Shown: positions 1 through 8,319 of the stretch, in pieces | Position numbering within the stretch: the stretch's first letter is position 1 | Layout: each line of letters opens with the position of its first letter | Assembly: GCA_900771365.1 (NCBI GenBank) | Contig: CAAGNU010000338.1 | Location: forward strand, 1 to 38,286 | DNA from: Bacteroidales bacterium | GTDB taxonomy: Bacteria > Bacteroidota > Bacteroidia > Bacteroidales > P3 | Length of the DNA: 38,286 nucleotides | Direction: 5' to 3' | Notes under the pieces: model-generated | Database searches by the model: none | The model's input: only the letters and a program-made list of their open reading frames with translations | What the model was told of the DNA's origin: nothing | Translations under genes and position numbers: made by a program

Positions 1-1525
1 GGGGGATGTCGGTCTTGGACGCGGAGGGGGTGAGGCGGCGGAGCTCCTTGCCCGAGGCGTCGCGGAGGACGAGGGCGGCGTGCTCGAAGCCGGGCATGCC
101 GAGGGTCACGGTGACGAGGCCGTGGGCGGGGTTGGGGCTCACGGTGAAGGCCGGGGCTGCGGGGGCGGGCTCGGCGGTGAGGGGGTTGCGGCTGCCGAGG
201 AAGAAGCAGAAGGGCTCGCTCCAGGGGCTCCACACGATGCTGTCGTGGACGAGGCACTCGTGACGGCACTTGGCGCGGATGTAGGCGGCGTAGTAGGTGC
301 TGGTGTCGAGGCCGGGGATGTTGACGGTGCATCCTGCGATGTCGTAGACGGGGTTGTCGTCAGGGCTGCTGCCGTAGGGGCCGTAGGAGAGCTGGTAGGA
401 GAGCTGGCGGTCGAGGGAGTCCCAGACTATGGTGGCCATGTCGTAGGAGTGCCACTCCATGCGGAGGCCCTGCGCGGTGGGGCAGATAATCTCGTCGTCC
501 AGAGAGACATATACCGGCTCAGAGGGGAGGCCGTACTGGCGGCAGTGAGGGCAGTAGGCCTGCACGTAGATGTCGTATGCCGTGCCAGGGTCCATATTCT
601 GGATGCAGTAGGAAGTGTCCGCGATGCTGTCCACCCAGGGACCGTCTCCGAAGTGGCCGCCGTGCGGGATGTACTCCACGCGGTAGGAGGAGGCGGAGTC
701 CACGCTGGGCCACGAGAGCCACGTCTGCGTGGTGCTCGCGCTGTCTATGTGCACGCCCTGCATCTTAGGGCAGTCCACAGCACGGATGGGATGTATGAAA
801 CCCTCTCGGGCTTTCTCGTAGCTATTAAAGACAAGATGGTTAGGTGGACACCAGCCGTCATACGCACCCTGATATACTACGTCAATAGCTGATCGTTCCA
901 CAAATAATACTTCGTAGGGCACGGCATGATTAAAACATCTTACTGACAGGGATGAGTCGGGCAGATAATGAGTAACGAAATGCCCTGCCGAGACTGCCAC
1001 ACAAAATGAGTCGCGGACTGTATGCACCTTGCTGAACAGCATTTCGTAAACGGGCAAGCAGCCAGGCTCGTATGGAACGTTGTAAGGACTGGTTACTCCT
1101 GGGTATTCCAACATCATTGGCGGCTTGGATAGGTCAATCACCGATGAGTCCAAGACATATATTTCGTCTTGCTCCCGCTCATTAAACGCCAGCAAGTACA
1201 CTACCGATTTCAATCCGGGCACATAAGGGAAATACCATCGTCTATCCGGACAAATAATAACACCTCCGCTATTATACGGTAAGCCAGACAACGAGACCCC
1301 TACCCCCATAATGTCCGCAGAATCGCAATGGAAAGTTGTTACATAGGGTAACATGTAACCATACTCCATTATATAAGGTGTACCGTTTGAATCTGGTGGC
1401 ATATCATGATACAAGTACCGAGCATCGGGATATACGATATTTTGGCATTTGGTCTGATGGCTGAGGCTGACCATACAGCAGAGCAGGAATGCTGCGTATA
1501 ACGATTTTGAAAGCATTGTTTTCAT
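1..1525 (-). CDS. T9SS-secreted protein with two fibronectin type III-like domains (3' end outside window)
   Basis: The reading frame starts at the ATG complementary to 1523-1525 and stays open for 508 codons to the window edge, so the C-terminal end is missing. An N-terminal signal peptide is visible (MKTMLSKSLYAAFLLCCMVS...). Residues about 1-250 have no recognisable domain. Two fibronectin type III-like modules follow (about 251-345 and 346-450), with WSWP/VWDS strands and GTAYDIYVQA / STYYAAYIRA strands. From about residue 459 the sequence FTVSPNPAHGLVTVTL is a typical start of the T9SS type A sorting domain, which directs export across the outer membrane and surface attachment. The first gene of the operon ends 17 bp upstream. 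Base composition changes sharply near position 780: roughly 47% GC upstream (N-terminal part) and roughly 75% GC downstream. The cargo function is unknown. Confidence 0.85.
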   Translation of the reverse strand, partial: MKTMLSKSLYAAFLLCCMVSLSHQTKCQNIVYPDARYLYHDMPPDSNGTPYIMEYGYMLPYVTTFHCDSADIMGVGVSLSGLPYNSGGVIICPDRRWYFPYVPGLKSVVYLLAFNEREQDEIYVLDSSVIDLSKPPMMLEYPGVTSPYNVPYEPGCLPVYEMLFSKVHTVRDSFCVAVSAGHFVTHYLPDSSLSVRCFNHAVPYEVLFVERSAIDVVYQGAYDGWCPPNHLVFNSYEKAREGFIHPIRAVDCPKMQGVHIDSASTTQTWLSWPSVDSASSYRVEYIPHGGHFGDGPWVDSIADTSYCIQNMDPGTAYDIYVQAYCPHCRQYGLPSEPVYVSLDDEIICPTAQGLRMEWHSYDMATIVWDSLDRQLSYQLSYGPYGSSPDDNPVYDIAGCTVNIPGLDTSTYYAAYIRAKCRHECLVHDSIVWSPWSEPFCFFLGSRNPLTAEPAPAAPAFTVSPNPAHGLVTVTLGMPGFEHAALVLRDASGKELRRLTPSASKTDIP

Positions 1526-1542
1526 GGCGACTGATTTTGTAA

Positions 1543-2874
1543 TTACTGATATATGCACTGAGAATTATACGAGTCCGTACACGGACTCATTGGTATCATA
1601 TGAGGAAGGTACTGATTTTTAATCACTACTGGATCGTTTTGTGCTGTATAACCGACCTTGTCCCATCCGCGCACTTCGTATTCGAGCAGGTCTATGCAGC
1701 TATCGTTAGCGGACAAAGTGGGGATGTGGTGGGCAAACAGACTATTGACCCCGCCAAGCAGGAAGTAGTAGGAATCATGAATGTCTATGCTCAAGGACTG
1801 CATACAGCGGGAAAGGACCGCGTCCGTTGAGTAGGGTAGCGTGTGACGAGGTTTGACGTATATAACGGGGTATAGGAAGCCTGAAGGCTCATTCAGCATG
1901 GGGATGAGCAGCAACTTATTGTCGGCAGGCATGAAGATCATCTCTTCAGCCGCGCTTTTCGTAGGGGCCTTTATCGTTTGCACTTCGAACATATCCATAG
2001 TGGAGAGGTCGAACATACAAATTTCGAGTCGGTTCTCCCTATTCGTAATGGTGTCGTATGCTGTGGCCACGGCGATTTCATCCCCCACCATGGCTGCTGC
2101 CACGGGACGTTGTTCGGCTGGAATTGGATAGTTGTATATCGTGTTAATCATGGATGAACCCAGGATGTTGTCCTTGTCGCTTTTTCGAATGCCAAGGTAA
2201 GTGGTGTTGATTCCATAGCCGACAAAGGCCACATAGCTGTCCGTAACCTCCACATCATGGGGAACGTCCTGAATGCGGACACCCGAAGAATTGCATGTGA
2301 CCCATTTGGCATCCATGCTGCCTGATGTGAAATAGGCCTCAATGATGGCATGAGGATAGCCTATGTACCAGCCAGGGCCAGACGGTATGGTATCCGACCA
2401 CTCCCCTATGGCTGCTATACGAGGCGTGTGGTCCGAAGGACTGTAGTAAACCGCCATCTTGGTCACCCTGTTCAACTTTGACGAGGTGGTCGAATCCACA
2501 AAACTTACGCCGTTGCTGCGTGTCAGGGTGCCTTGTTCGAGATCGTTGAGGTCTATATAGTCGATAAAGCCGACATTGTTCTCCGACCCGCAGAAGTAGA
2601 GCGTGTCACCCAGAATGCGCATATCGGAGATGGATAGATAGCCTGAGAACTTCACGGCGTGCATCGTCGTGTTGTAGTTCTCCACAATTGCAAAATAGTA
2701 GGTGTTGCCGTCCTGGTAGCAGATAACGGCCTTGGTGGGAGTCCATGAACGGACATGACTGCCCCCTGTCGCACGATTGCCGCCTTTCACGCAGACGGAC
2801 TTGAACGGCACCTGGCCGCAGGCTCCTATCCCAATAGGGATTAGCAAGAGCATAAAAAACAATAGTCTTTTCAT
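1543..2874 (-). CDS. Secreted protein or lipoprotein of unknown function
   Basis: This 443-residue protein begins with a hydrophobic signal sequence, MKRLLFFMLLLIPIGIGACGQ. IGAC at residues 16-19 fits a lipobox, so it may be lipid-anchored at Cys19; an ordinary signal peptide is the alternative. The mature part is rich in beta-strand-like patterns (for example YFCGSENNVGFIDYIDL and IAVATAYDTITNRENRLEICMFDL) and could be a propeller-type repeat protein, but I see no diagnostic motif and no T9SS tail. It is the first gene of a two-gene unit with the T9SS cargo gene 17 bp downstream and has a good promoter (2988-3018). Its composition (about half GC) is lower than that of the housekeeping genes nearby and matches the N-terminal half of the downstream gene. 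Confidence 0.75.
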   Translation of the reverse strand: MKRLLFFMLLLIPIGIGACGQVPFKSVCVKGGNRATGGSHVRSWTPTKAVICYQDGNTYYFAIVENYNTTMHAVKFSGYLSISDMRILGDTLYFCGSENNVGFIDYIDLNDLEQGTLTRSNGVSFVDSTTSSKLNRVTKMAVYYSPSDHTPRIAAIGEWSDTIPSGPGWYIGYPHAIIEAYFTSGSMDAKWVTCNSSGVRIQDVPHDVEVTDSYVAFVGYGINTTYLGIRKSDKDNILGSSMINTIYNYPIPAEQRPVAAAMVGDEIAVATAYDTITNRENRLEICMFDLSTMDMFEVQTIKAPTKSAAEEMIFMPADNKLLLIPMLNEPSGFLYPVIYVKPRHTLPYSTDAVLSRCMQSLSIDIHDSYYFLLGGVNSLFAHHIPTLSANDSCIDLLEYEVRGWDKVGYTAQNDPVVIKNQYLPHMIPMSPCTDSYNSQCIYQ

Positions 2875-2987
2875 GATAATCGGTATTTTATTTGTTATAC
2901 ATATTGGCGTAATCGGCTGAAGTCCTTATTGTTGCATATCCGAGTCCGAGCATTGCGCCCATTCCCGTCCATGCAGATTTGATTTTG

Positions 2988-3018
2988 CAAAGGTACAAAA
3001 TATTTCTGATATGGCAAA
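2988..3018 (-). promoter_or_regulatory. Bacteroidetes-type promoter for the secreted-protein operon
   Basis: On the minus strand TTTG (3015-3018) is followed after 19 bp by TACCTTTG (2988-2995). Both match the Bacteroidetes -33/-7 consensus (TTTG, 19-21 bp, TAnnTTTG). Transcription would start near 2981, giving a leader of about 105 nt before the ATG at 2874. Confidence 0.75.
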
Positions 3019-3120
3019 TTTTTTTTGCTTTTATTATTAATGGGCACTATATCAAGGTGTTGCATCCGACGGAACAGGGCATAATCGGTAAGGCCTCCCT
3101 CCCCCTTCGTGCTGTATCAG

Positions 3121-3201
3121 CCCACGACCCAAGCATTCTTTTGAGGGGGCGGCACGTGGACTCAACAGCAAGCCGCCCTCAAAAAGCAATGCCCCACGAC
3201 C
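3121..3201. repeat. Small inverted-repeat element flanked by a 9-bp direct repeat
   Basis: The 9-mer CCCACGACC occurs at 3121-3129 and again at 3193-3201 in the same orientation. The 63 bp between them carries imperfect inverted arms: GCATT-C-TTTTGAGGG...CGGC at 3133-3153, and its complement GCCGCCCTCAAAAAGCAATGC at 3172-3192 with a few mismatches or bulges. This layout resembles a tiny MITE with target-site duplication. It may equally be a terminator-like hairpin with a chance direct repeat. Confidence 0.4.
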
Positions 3202-3231
3202 TATTTATAAAGGCCGTTTCCGTGCCCCCGG

Positions 3232-3432
3232 TTTTAACATTTCGAGCCGTGGCGGGGCAGGGTCGGAGAAGCTCCGCCGTAGCTCCGCTCAAGCTTCGCT
3301 CAAGCTCCGCTCCGAAGGCGGAAAATGGGCGAAGCTTGAGTGGACCATCCATGTTGCTGTGGCGTAGCTGGTTAGGTGTTTGCCCAGAAAAATGGCCGGA
3401 AGCCAGTTTCCAACCCTTGAATTTTAACACTT
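3232..3432 (+). repeat. 201-bp dispersed intergenic element, copy A
   Basis: The copy is bounded by TTTTAACATTT (3232-3242) and TTTTAACACTT (3422-3432), the complements of the AARTGTTAAAA direct repeat that also bounds copies C and D. It contains four tandem 11-bp units of the form AGCTYCGCYCN at 3270-3313. Relative to copies C and D it lies in the opposite orientation. Over 170 aligned bases (3261-3430 versus 38051-38220) I count about 16 differences from copy D and no indel. It sits between the end of the MATE gene and the promoter of the next operon. I see no credible gene in the rest of 3019-3577. Confidence 0.85.
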
Positions 3433-3577
3433 GCCCCAAAAAGTCCTAAAAAGCCTTAATGAAACACAGGCTGTATAGCAACATTATAGCGAGCCTTACA
3501 ATAGGGATTTTGTCATATCAGAAAGGGAAACCGTGTTGATACGACTGCCCATATCCGCCTCCTACGAAGCGAGGGCC

Positions 3578-4966
3578 CTACGCCCGTGGAGCAGAGGCAT
3601 TACTGGGGATTGCGAGGGTTTTGAGACGCTTGGCAATCCAAAGGGCGAAGGGAACGCTGAAGAGGCAGGTGAGCACATCGGCTACGGCCTGGGTGAGCAT
3701 GATGCCCTGCAAGCCAAAGAATAACGGCAGGATGAAGAGCAGCGGGATGAAGAAGAGCCCTTGCCGACAGATGCTGATAAGGGTGCTGCGGACAGGCATA
3801 CGGATGACTTGGAAGAGCATGTTGGTGGTTGTGGGGAGGCCTACGGCTGTGAAGGCGAAGCACTGATAGCGGAGGACTTGGATGCCGATAGCGAGCATGA
3901 CGGGGTCCTCGTCGCGGTAGAGGGCGATGATGTTCGGAGCAAAGATGACGCCCAGCGATGAGATAAGAATCAATAAGAGGGTGGTGAAGCTGACAGTGAA
4001 GAGGTAGGACTGGCGCACGCGGGCGTACTGCTGCGCACCGTAGTTGTAGCCCGCCACGGGCTGGAAGCCCTGGTTGACACCCAGTACAAAGGAGAAGGCA
4101 AACATCATGGTGCGCGTGACCACGGTGAAGGCGGCCACAGTGGAGGCCTCGCAGCCTGGAGCGGCATAGCGTGCCGCGGCATAGTTGAGACAGATGGCCG
4201 AAGTGCAGTTGAAGACCTGCCGGCAAAGCGAGGGGATGCCGCCCATGAGAATCTCGTAATAGGCCCGTGCCGTGGGACGGAAGTTACGGATGCTGATATG
4301 GATGCTGCTGGGCCGCGTGGTGCCCCAGAGCAGGAGGCACCAGCTGACAGTCTGGCTGATGGCTGTGGCCAGCGAGGCACCTGTTACGCCCCAGCCTAAC
4401 CCTACTATAAAGAGGGCATCCAGGCCGATGTTGAGCACAGCTCCCGAGACAAGCCCCACCATGCCGTAACGTGCGTTGCCCTGAAGGCGAAGCTGGTTGT
4501 TGAGCGTGAGCGAGGACATCATAAAGGGGGTGGCGAGGACGATATAGCGTAAGTACTCAGCCGCATACGGCACCACGTCGGGCGTGGCGCCCAGCAGCTT
4601 GGCGAGGCCTGTGAGGTTGAAGCCGAAAAGCGCAGCCATGAGGCTTCCGATGATGAAAGTTGTGAAGAAGCCCACAGCAGCCATGGTAGAGGCTGTGTCG
4701 AAACGGCGTGCGCCGAGGGCTCGCGAGATATAGTTGCCCGAGCCGTGGCCGAAGAAGAAGCCCAAGGCCTGCACGACAATCATGTAGGCAAACGAGATGC
4801 CTATGCCCGCCGTGGCCTCGGTGCTGAGATGGCCCACAAAGGCGGCATCTACGACATTATAGAGCGAGGTGACCATCATGCTGATGGTGGTGGGGACGGC
4901 CAGCCGCAGCACAAGGCGGCGAATGGGGGTCTCGGTCATCTCTTTGTATTTCTCGTCTAACGTCAT
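3578..4966 (-). CDS. MATE family multidrug/metabolite efflux transporter
   Basis: This 462-residue integral membrane protein has about 12 hydrophobic segments and MATE family patterns. The N-terminus (MTETPIRRLVLRLAVPTTISMMVTSLYNVVDAAFVGHLS) is typical of the MepA/DinF-like branch with the D-x-x-F-VG-x-L motif, followed by GHGSGNYISRALG. A second, related half contains GVNQGFQPVAGYNYGA, also conserved in the family. MATE proteins export drugs or metabolites in exchange for Na+ or H+ across the inner membrane; the substrate here cannot be read from sequence. It lies 20 bp after the TonB-receptor gene and is probably the last gene of a nupG / receptor / MATE transcript. The length is normal. 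Confidence 0.93.
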   Translation of the reverse strand: MTLDEKYKEMTETPIRRLVLRLAVPTTISMMVTSLYNVVDAAFVGHLSTEATAGIGISFAYMIVVQALGFFFGHGSGNYISRALGARRFDTASTMAAVGFFTTFIIGSLMAALFGFNLTGLAKLLGATPDVVPYAAEYLRYIVLATPFMMSSLTLNNQLRLQGNARYGMVGLVSGAVLNIGLDALFIVGLGWGVTGASLATAISQTVSWCLLLWGTTRPSSIHISIRNFRPTARAYYEILMGGIPSLCRQVFNCTSAICLNYAAARYAAPGCEASTVAAFTVVTRTMMFAFSFVLGVNQGFQPVAGYNYGAQQYARVRQSYLFTVSFTTLLLILISSLGVIFAPNIIALYRDEDPVMLAIGIQVLRYQCFAFTAVGLPTTTNMLFQVIRMPVRSTLISICRQGLFFIPLLFILPLFFGLQGIMLTQAVADVLTCLFSVPFALWIAKRLKTLAIPSNASAPRA

Positions 4967-4986
4967 GGTCAGGAGTTATGCTTTTT

Positions 4987-7900
4987 TTAGAAAGAATAGC
5001 GGACGTGCAGCAAGAGCTGCCAGGTAGAGAGGAAGTTGTTGTAGCTGCTCCATGCGGGCTCGGTGAAGGTGTACTGCCCATTCTTGAAGCTGAGCACAGT
5101 CTCGCTGCTTAGATGCTTATACACACCCCAGCTGCTGCAAAGCAGATTGGCCACATTGTTGATATCAGCACCAACCTGGAGCACATGGACCTGGCTGCCG
5201 CGATAGATATAGAACTCTTGGTCTATCTTGAAATCAATACGGTTGAGCCAAGGAGCACGGACAGCGTTGCGGGTGCTGTACTCGCCACGGTGGGCTCGGA
5301 GATAGCGGTCGTGGGCGATAAAGTCCTCATATTGCTGGCGGTTCTCCTCGCTGGAGAACGGCATGGACTGGAGTTCCTCCTGGGTGGGGATATAGATGAG
5401 CTGCGGGGTAGTCATCCCGCTCACAGCATTCATCAGATAGGAGATGCCCGACTTGGTATAGCTGCCCACAAAGCCAATGTTATAGCCCTCATAGAAGAGA
5501 CCCAGCTTGGTGGCACAGCGGGGTCGGGAGACGCCGAGGTCGGGATGATCAAGGGACTGGCCTTCCAAAATGGTGTAGCCCAGGCTGGCAATCACACGGT
5601 CGGGGATGACGTAGGCCGAGCGGCCCAGCTCGGGAGCATTGTCGCCATGAACCGTATTGACCTGTCCCAGGTTGCCCGCAAAATTGCCCACGCCATCCGT
5701 GACAGACTGCGAGAAGCTGTGCGTGTAAGCCGCCAGGACATCCAGTCCGCATGGGAACTGGCGGCTCAGTTTGGCCGAGAGGGAGAGGTACTGGCCATGG
5801 AGCCCCTTCGCATTGTGGAGATAGCTTCCACCAAGGGTCTGCCCAAGGTTGTTGGTGATATTCTCTTTCACGAAAGTGCGACGCATCTCGGGCTCGCCCG
5901 GAAGCTGCATGAGAGCCCCTTCAGCATAGCCCAGCGTGGTGGCCACGACCTCGTTGAAACTATAGGAGTATATGGCCTCCAGCACGCCTTTGATGCCATA
6001 CAGCAGCTTGGCATCGAGGCTGAGGGAACTCTTCCAGCTGGTGGGCATACGGAGATTCTTATCCAGAATGGTCGCACCCGTAGGGGCCGAGAGGTCCTGC
6101 GGCTGGAAAGGCTGGCCTGCATAGAGGCTGTTGATGATATCGTTACGACTGGTTAAGAACGGGGCTACGGCTGCGCCCGTATTGTAGTTGGCTATATACT
6201 GATACTGTACCACATTGGAATTGCCCACAGCCCCTGCGATCCAGACGTTGGGGATGCGGCCCGTGAAGAGCCCTGTGCCTCCATGAAGTTGCAAACGGCG
6301 GTCGGAAGTGATGTCCCAGTTGAAGCCCACACGGGGAGAGACATTCACCGTTGTGGCGGGAAGGTCAGCCGTGCTGAGCCCGCCAAAAGAGCTCGACGGA
6401 TGCGCCGCAGCGATAGCAGAGAACTCGGCATTCTCGTTGTCGTAAGGATAGCTGATGCTGGGCACCTCGAAGCGGACGCCCGCGGTGATCTCGAAAGTGG
6501 GCGAGAGCTCCATCTCGTCCTGCGCATAGAGGGAGGCCTGGAAGATGTTGAAAGTGGGATAGGCTATGGCTGTGGGGTCATCAAGGTTGGCGTGAGTAAT
6601 CATGAATGAGAGCGGCTGCGCACCCGATGTGAAAGAGTCCCAGGAGTCATACAGATACCAGCCCGTGCCGCCAGGAGTGTAGCCGTTGATGATGCTGTTG
6701 CTCTCGAACTGAAGGCCTCCAACAAGGTTGTGGCGCCCCACAGCATAGGACACTTCATCCGTGACGTTGAGGATGTTGACGCGGCGCACGTTCATAGGCG
6801 TGATGGGATCGACACCGAAAGTGGTGAACATGGCGTACTGCGTGGCACCCGTCTCATCGATATAAGGTTCCAAAATATCCACCGTGGGGAAAAGTTCTCC
6901 GGGGTAGTCGCGCGGCTCATTCTGATAGGACCACGTGGCTCGGAGGGTGTTGGAGCCCTTTCCGTCAAAAAGACGGCTGTCGAGCTCGGCGGCCACAGAA
7001 GTGAAATCGAGCACCTCGTAGTAGTTGGCCGACTCGAAATAGAGGGCGTAGTCGGAGAGGCGCCCCGCATCATAGCGGTTGAACGAATAGGAGTTTCCGT
7101 CCACACTTATCTGCGTGTTCGTGCTGCCAAGCGGGCTCATCGTGGAGTTAGGCAGGCAGGAATTGTATGTGTGGGTATGGTTGAAGCGAATATTAAAGCG
7201 ATTGCCGCTATTGATGTTCCAGTCGAGGCGGGCAAGGACCTTGTAGTCGGGTGTGAAATAGGAGTAGTTCTGATAACGCCCGGGGTCGTAGCCATAATGC
7301 TCGATGAGATAACTGCGGATTTCCTCCATCTGAGAAACGGTGGGACGATTGTAGCTTGTGCTGCCTCCAAAGTTCTGCGTAGCATCGCTGCGAGCCTGAC
7401 GGGTAGAGCCGGCCACATTGTCCAACGTATATTCCGCATTCAAGAAGAAGAAAAGCTTGTCCTTCACAATGGGGCCGCTAAGAGTGAAGCCCATAGCATT
7501 GTTGAGCGAAGCTGCTTGAGCCAGGCTGTCGTCTTCGACTTTCTTCCCTTGTAAATCACTACTAGTAAAATAATTATATATTGAAGCGTGCCATTGATTG
7601 CCGCCTTGCTTGGTAACCACATTGATGGCTCCGCCCTGGAAGCCACTCTGACGAACATCAAAGGGAGTGAGATTAATGGAAATCTGCTCGATGGCATCAA
7701 GCGAGATAGGGCTGCCCCCTGCAGGGAGGTTGGAACCCATACCGAAAGCATCGTTGAAGGTTGCGCCATCAACTGTGACCATAGAGCCGCGATAGGTGCC
7801 TCCACCCACGGCGAAGCCGCCTGCCACAGAGGTGCCTTGCGGGGTAAGCTTCATAATGTCATTCATGCTGCGCGTGGCCGTGGGGACAGACTCTATAACG

Positions 7901-8319
7901 GCACGGTCGACCAATGTACCCGCGCCAGCACTCCTAACGTCGGGCCTCGTAGCAGAAACCACCACGGCATCAAGCATCACAGCCTCTTCTTTGAGAAAAA
8001 AATCAACCACAACGGCCTGAGAAAGAGGAGCATACACATCTTTGTACACAAGAGTGCGATGGCCCGAGGCCTCAGCCTTGATAGTGTAAGGACCGCCCGC
8101 AACAACATCGTTGATGCGGTACGAGCCATCATGTTGGGTGAAAGCGTGATACACGATGCCTGACGGGGTATAGACAGCTGTTATCATCGCTCCCTGCAGC
8201 ACGCCGTTTGTATCGGCCACACGGCCCGAGATGGTGGATGTGGTAGACTGGGAATAGGCTGAGGAGGAAGCGACTATTCCTATGAGGAGAAAAAGAAGTG
8301 ATTTTAGTGTATTACTCAT
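4987..8319 (-). CDS. Oar-like TonB-dependent receptor with N-terminal carboxypeptidase-regulatory-like domain
   Basis: This 1110-residue outer-membrane protein starts with a signal peptide (cleavage near AYSQ, residue 24). Next comes a carboxypeptidase-regulatory-like beta-sandwich (about 28-112: STISGRVADTNGVLQGAMITA...). A plug domain (about 125-245) contains SMNDIMKLTPQ and a YRGSMVTVDGATFNDAFG segment. A long beta-barrel closes with the aromatic C-terminus LLHVRYSF expected for BAM insertion. The overall look matches Oar-like TonB receptors rather than classic SusC, and no SusD partner is present. Its start codon overlaps the stop codon of the upstream nucleoside permease by 4 bp (ATGA), suggesting translational coupling. 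The substrate is unknown; the permease suggests nucleosides or nucleic-acid breakdown products, which is inference only. Confidence 0.9.
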   Translation of the reverse strand: MSNTLKSLLFLLIGIVASSSAYSQSTTSTISGRVADTNGVLQGAMITAVYTPSGIVYHAFTQHDGSYRINDVVAGGPYTIKAEASGHRTLVYKDVYAPLSQAVVVDFFLKEEAVMLDAVVVSATRPDVRSAGAGTLVDRAVIESVPTATRSMNDIMKLTPQGTSVAGGFAVGGGTYRGSMVTVDGATFNDAFGMGSNLPAGGSPISLDAIEQISINLTPFDVRQSGFQGGAINVVTKQGGNQWHASIYNYFTSSDLQGKKVEDDSLAQAASLNNAMGFTLSGPIVKDKLFFFLNAEYTLDNVAGSTRQARSDATQNFGGSTSYNRPTVSQMEEIRSYLIEHYGYDPGRYQNYSYFTPDYKVLARLDWNINSGNRFNIRFNHTHTYNSCLPNSTMSPLGSTNTQISVDGNSYSFNRYDAGRLSDYALYFESANYYEVLDFTSVAAELDSRLFDGKGSNTLRATWSYQNEPRDYPGELFPTVDILEPYIDETGATQYAMFTTFGVDPITPMNVRRVNILNVTDEVSYAVGRHNLVGGLQFESNSIINGYTPGGTGWYLYDSWDSFTSGAQPLSFMITHANLDDPTAIAYPTFNIFQASLYAQDEMELSPTFEITAGVRFEVPSISYPYDNENAEFSAIAAAHPSSSFGGLSTADLPATTVNVSPRVGFNWDITSDRRLQLHGGTGLFTGRIPNVWIAGAVGNSNVVQYQYIANYNTGAAVAPFLTSRNDIINSLYAGQPFQPQDLSAPTGATILDKNLRMPTSWKSSLSLDAKLLYGIKGVLEAIYSYSFNEVVATTLGYAEGALMQLPGEPEMRRTFVKENITNNLGQTLGGSYLHNAKGLHGQYLSLSAKLSRQFPCGLDVLAAYTHSFSQSVTDGVGNFAGNLGQVNTVHGDNAPELGRSAYVIPDRVIASLGYTILEGQSLDHPDLGVSRPRCATKLGLFYEGYNIGFVGSYTKSGISYLMNAVSGMTTPQLIYIPTQEELQSMPFSSEENRQQYEDFIAHDRYLRAHRGEYSTRNAVRAPWLNRIDFKIDQEFYIYRGSQVHVLQVGADINNVANLLCSSWGVYKHLSSETVLSFKNGQYTFTEPAWSSYNNFLSTWQLLLHVRYSF

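Noticed and set aside
80..892. A long plus-strand open frame in the GC-rich left end.
   Set aside because: It is the antisense shadow of the T9SS cargo gene, which has a signal peptide, FnIII-like domains and a sorting tail on the minus strand.
3179..3439. An open frame through copy A of the 201-bp element (minus strand), with the same frame open in copy D and open but for one TGA in copy C (shared peptide FSAFGAELER or close to it).
   Set aside because: The start codon is not conserved, copy C has an internal stop, and most of the 16 differences between A and D change the amino acid. That pattern does not fit selection on a protein; I treat the element as non-coding.
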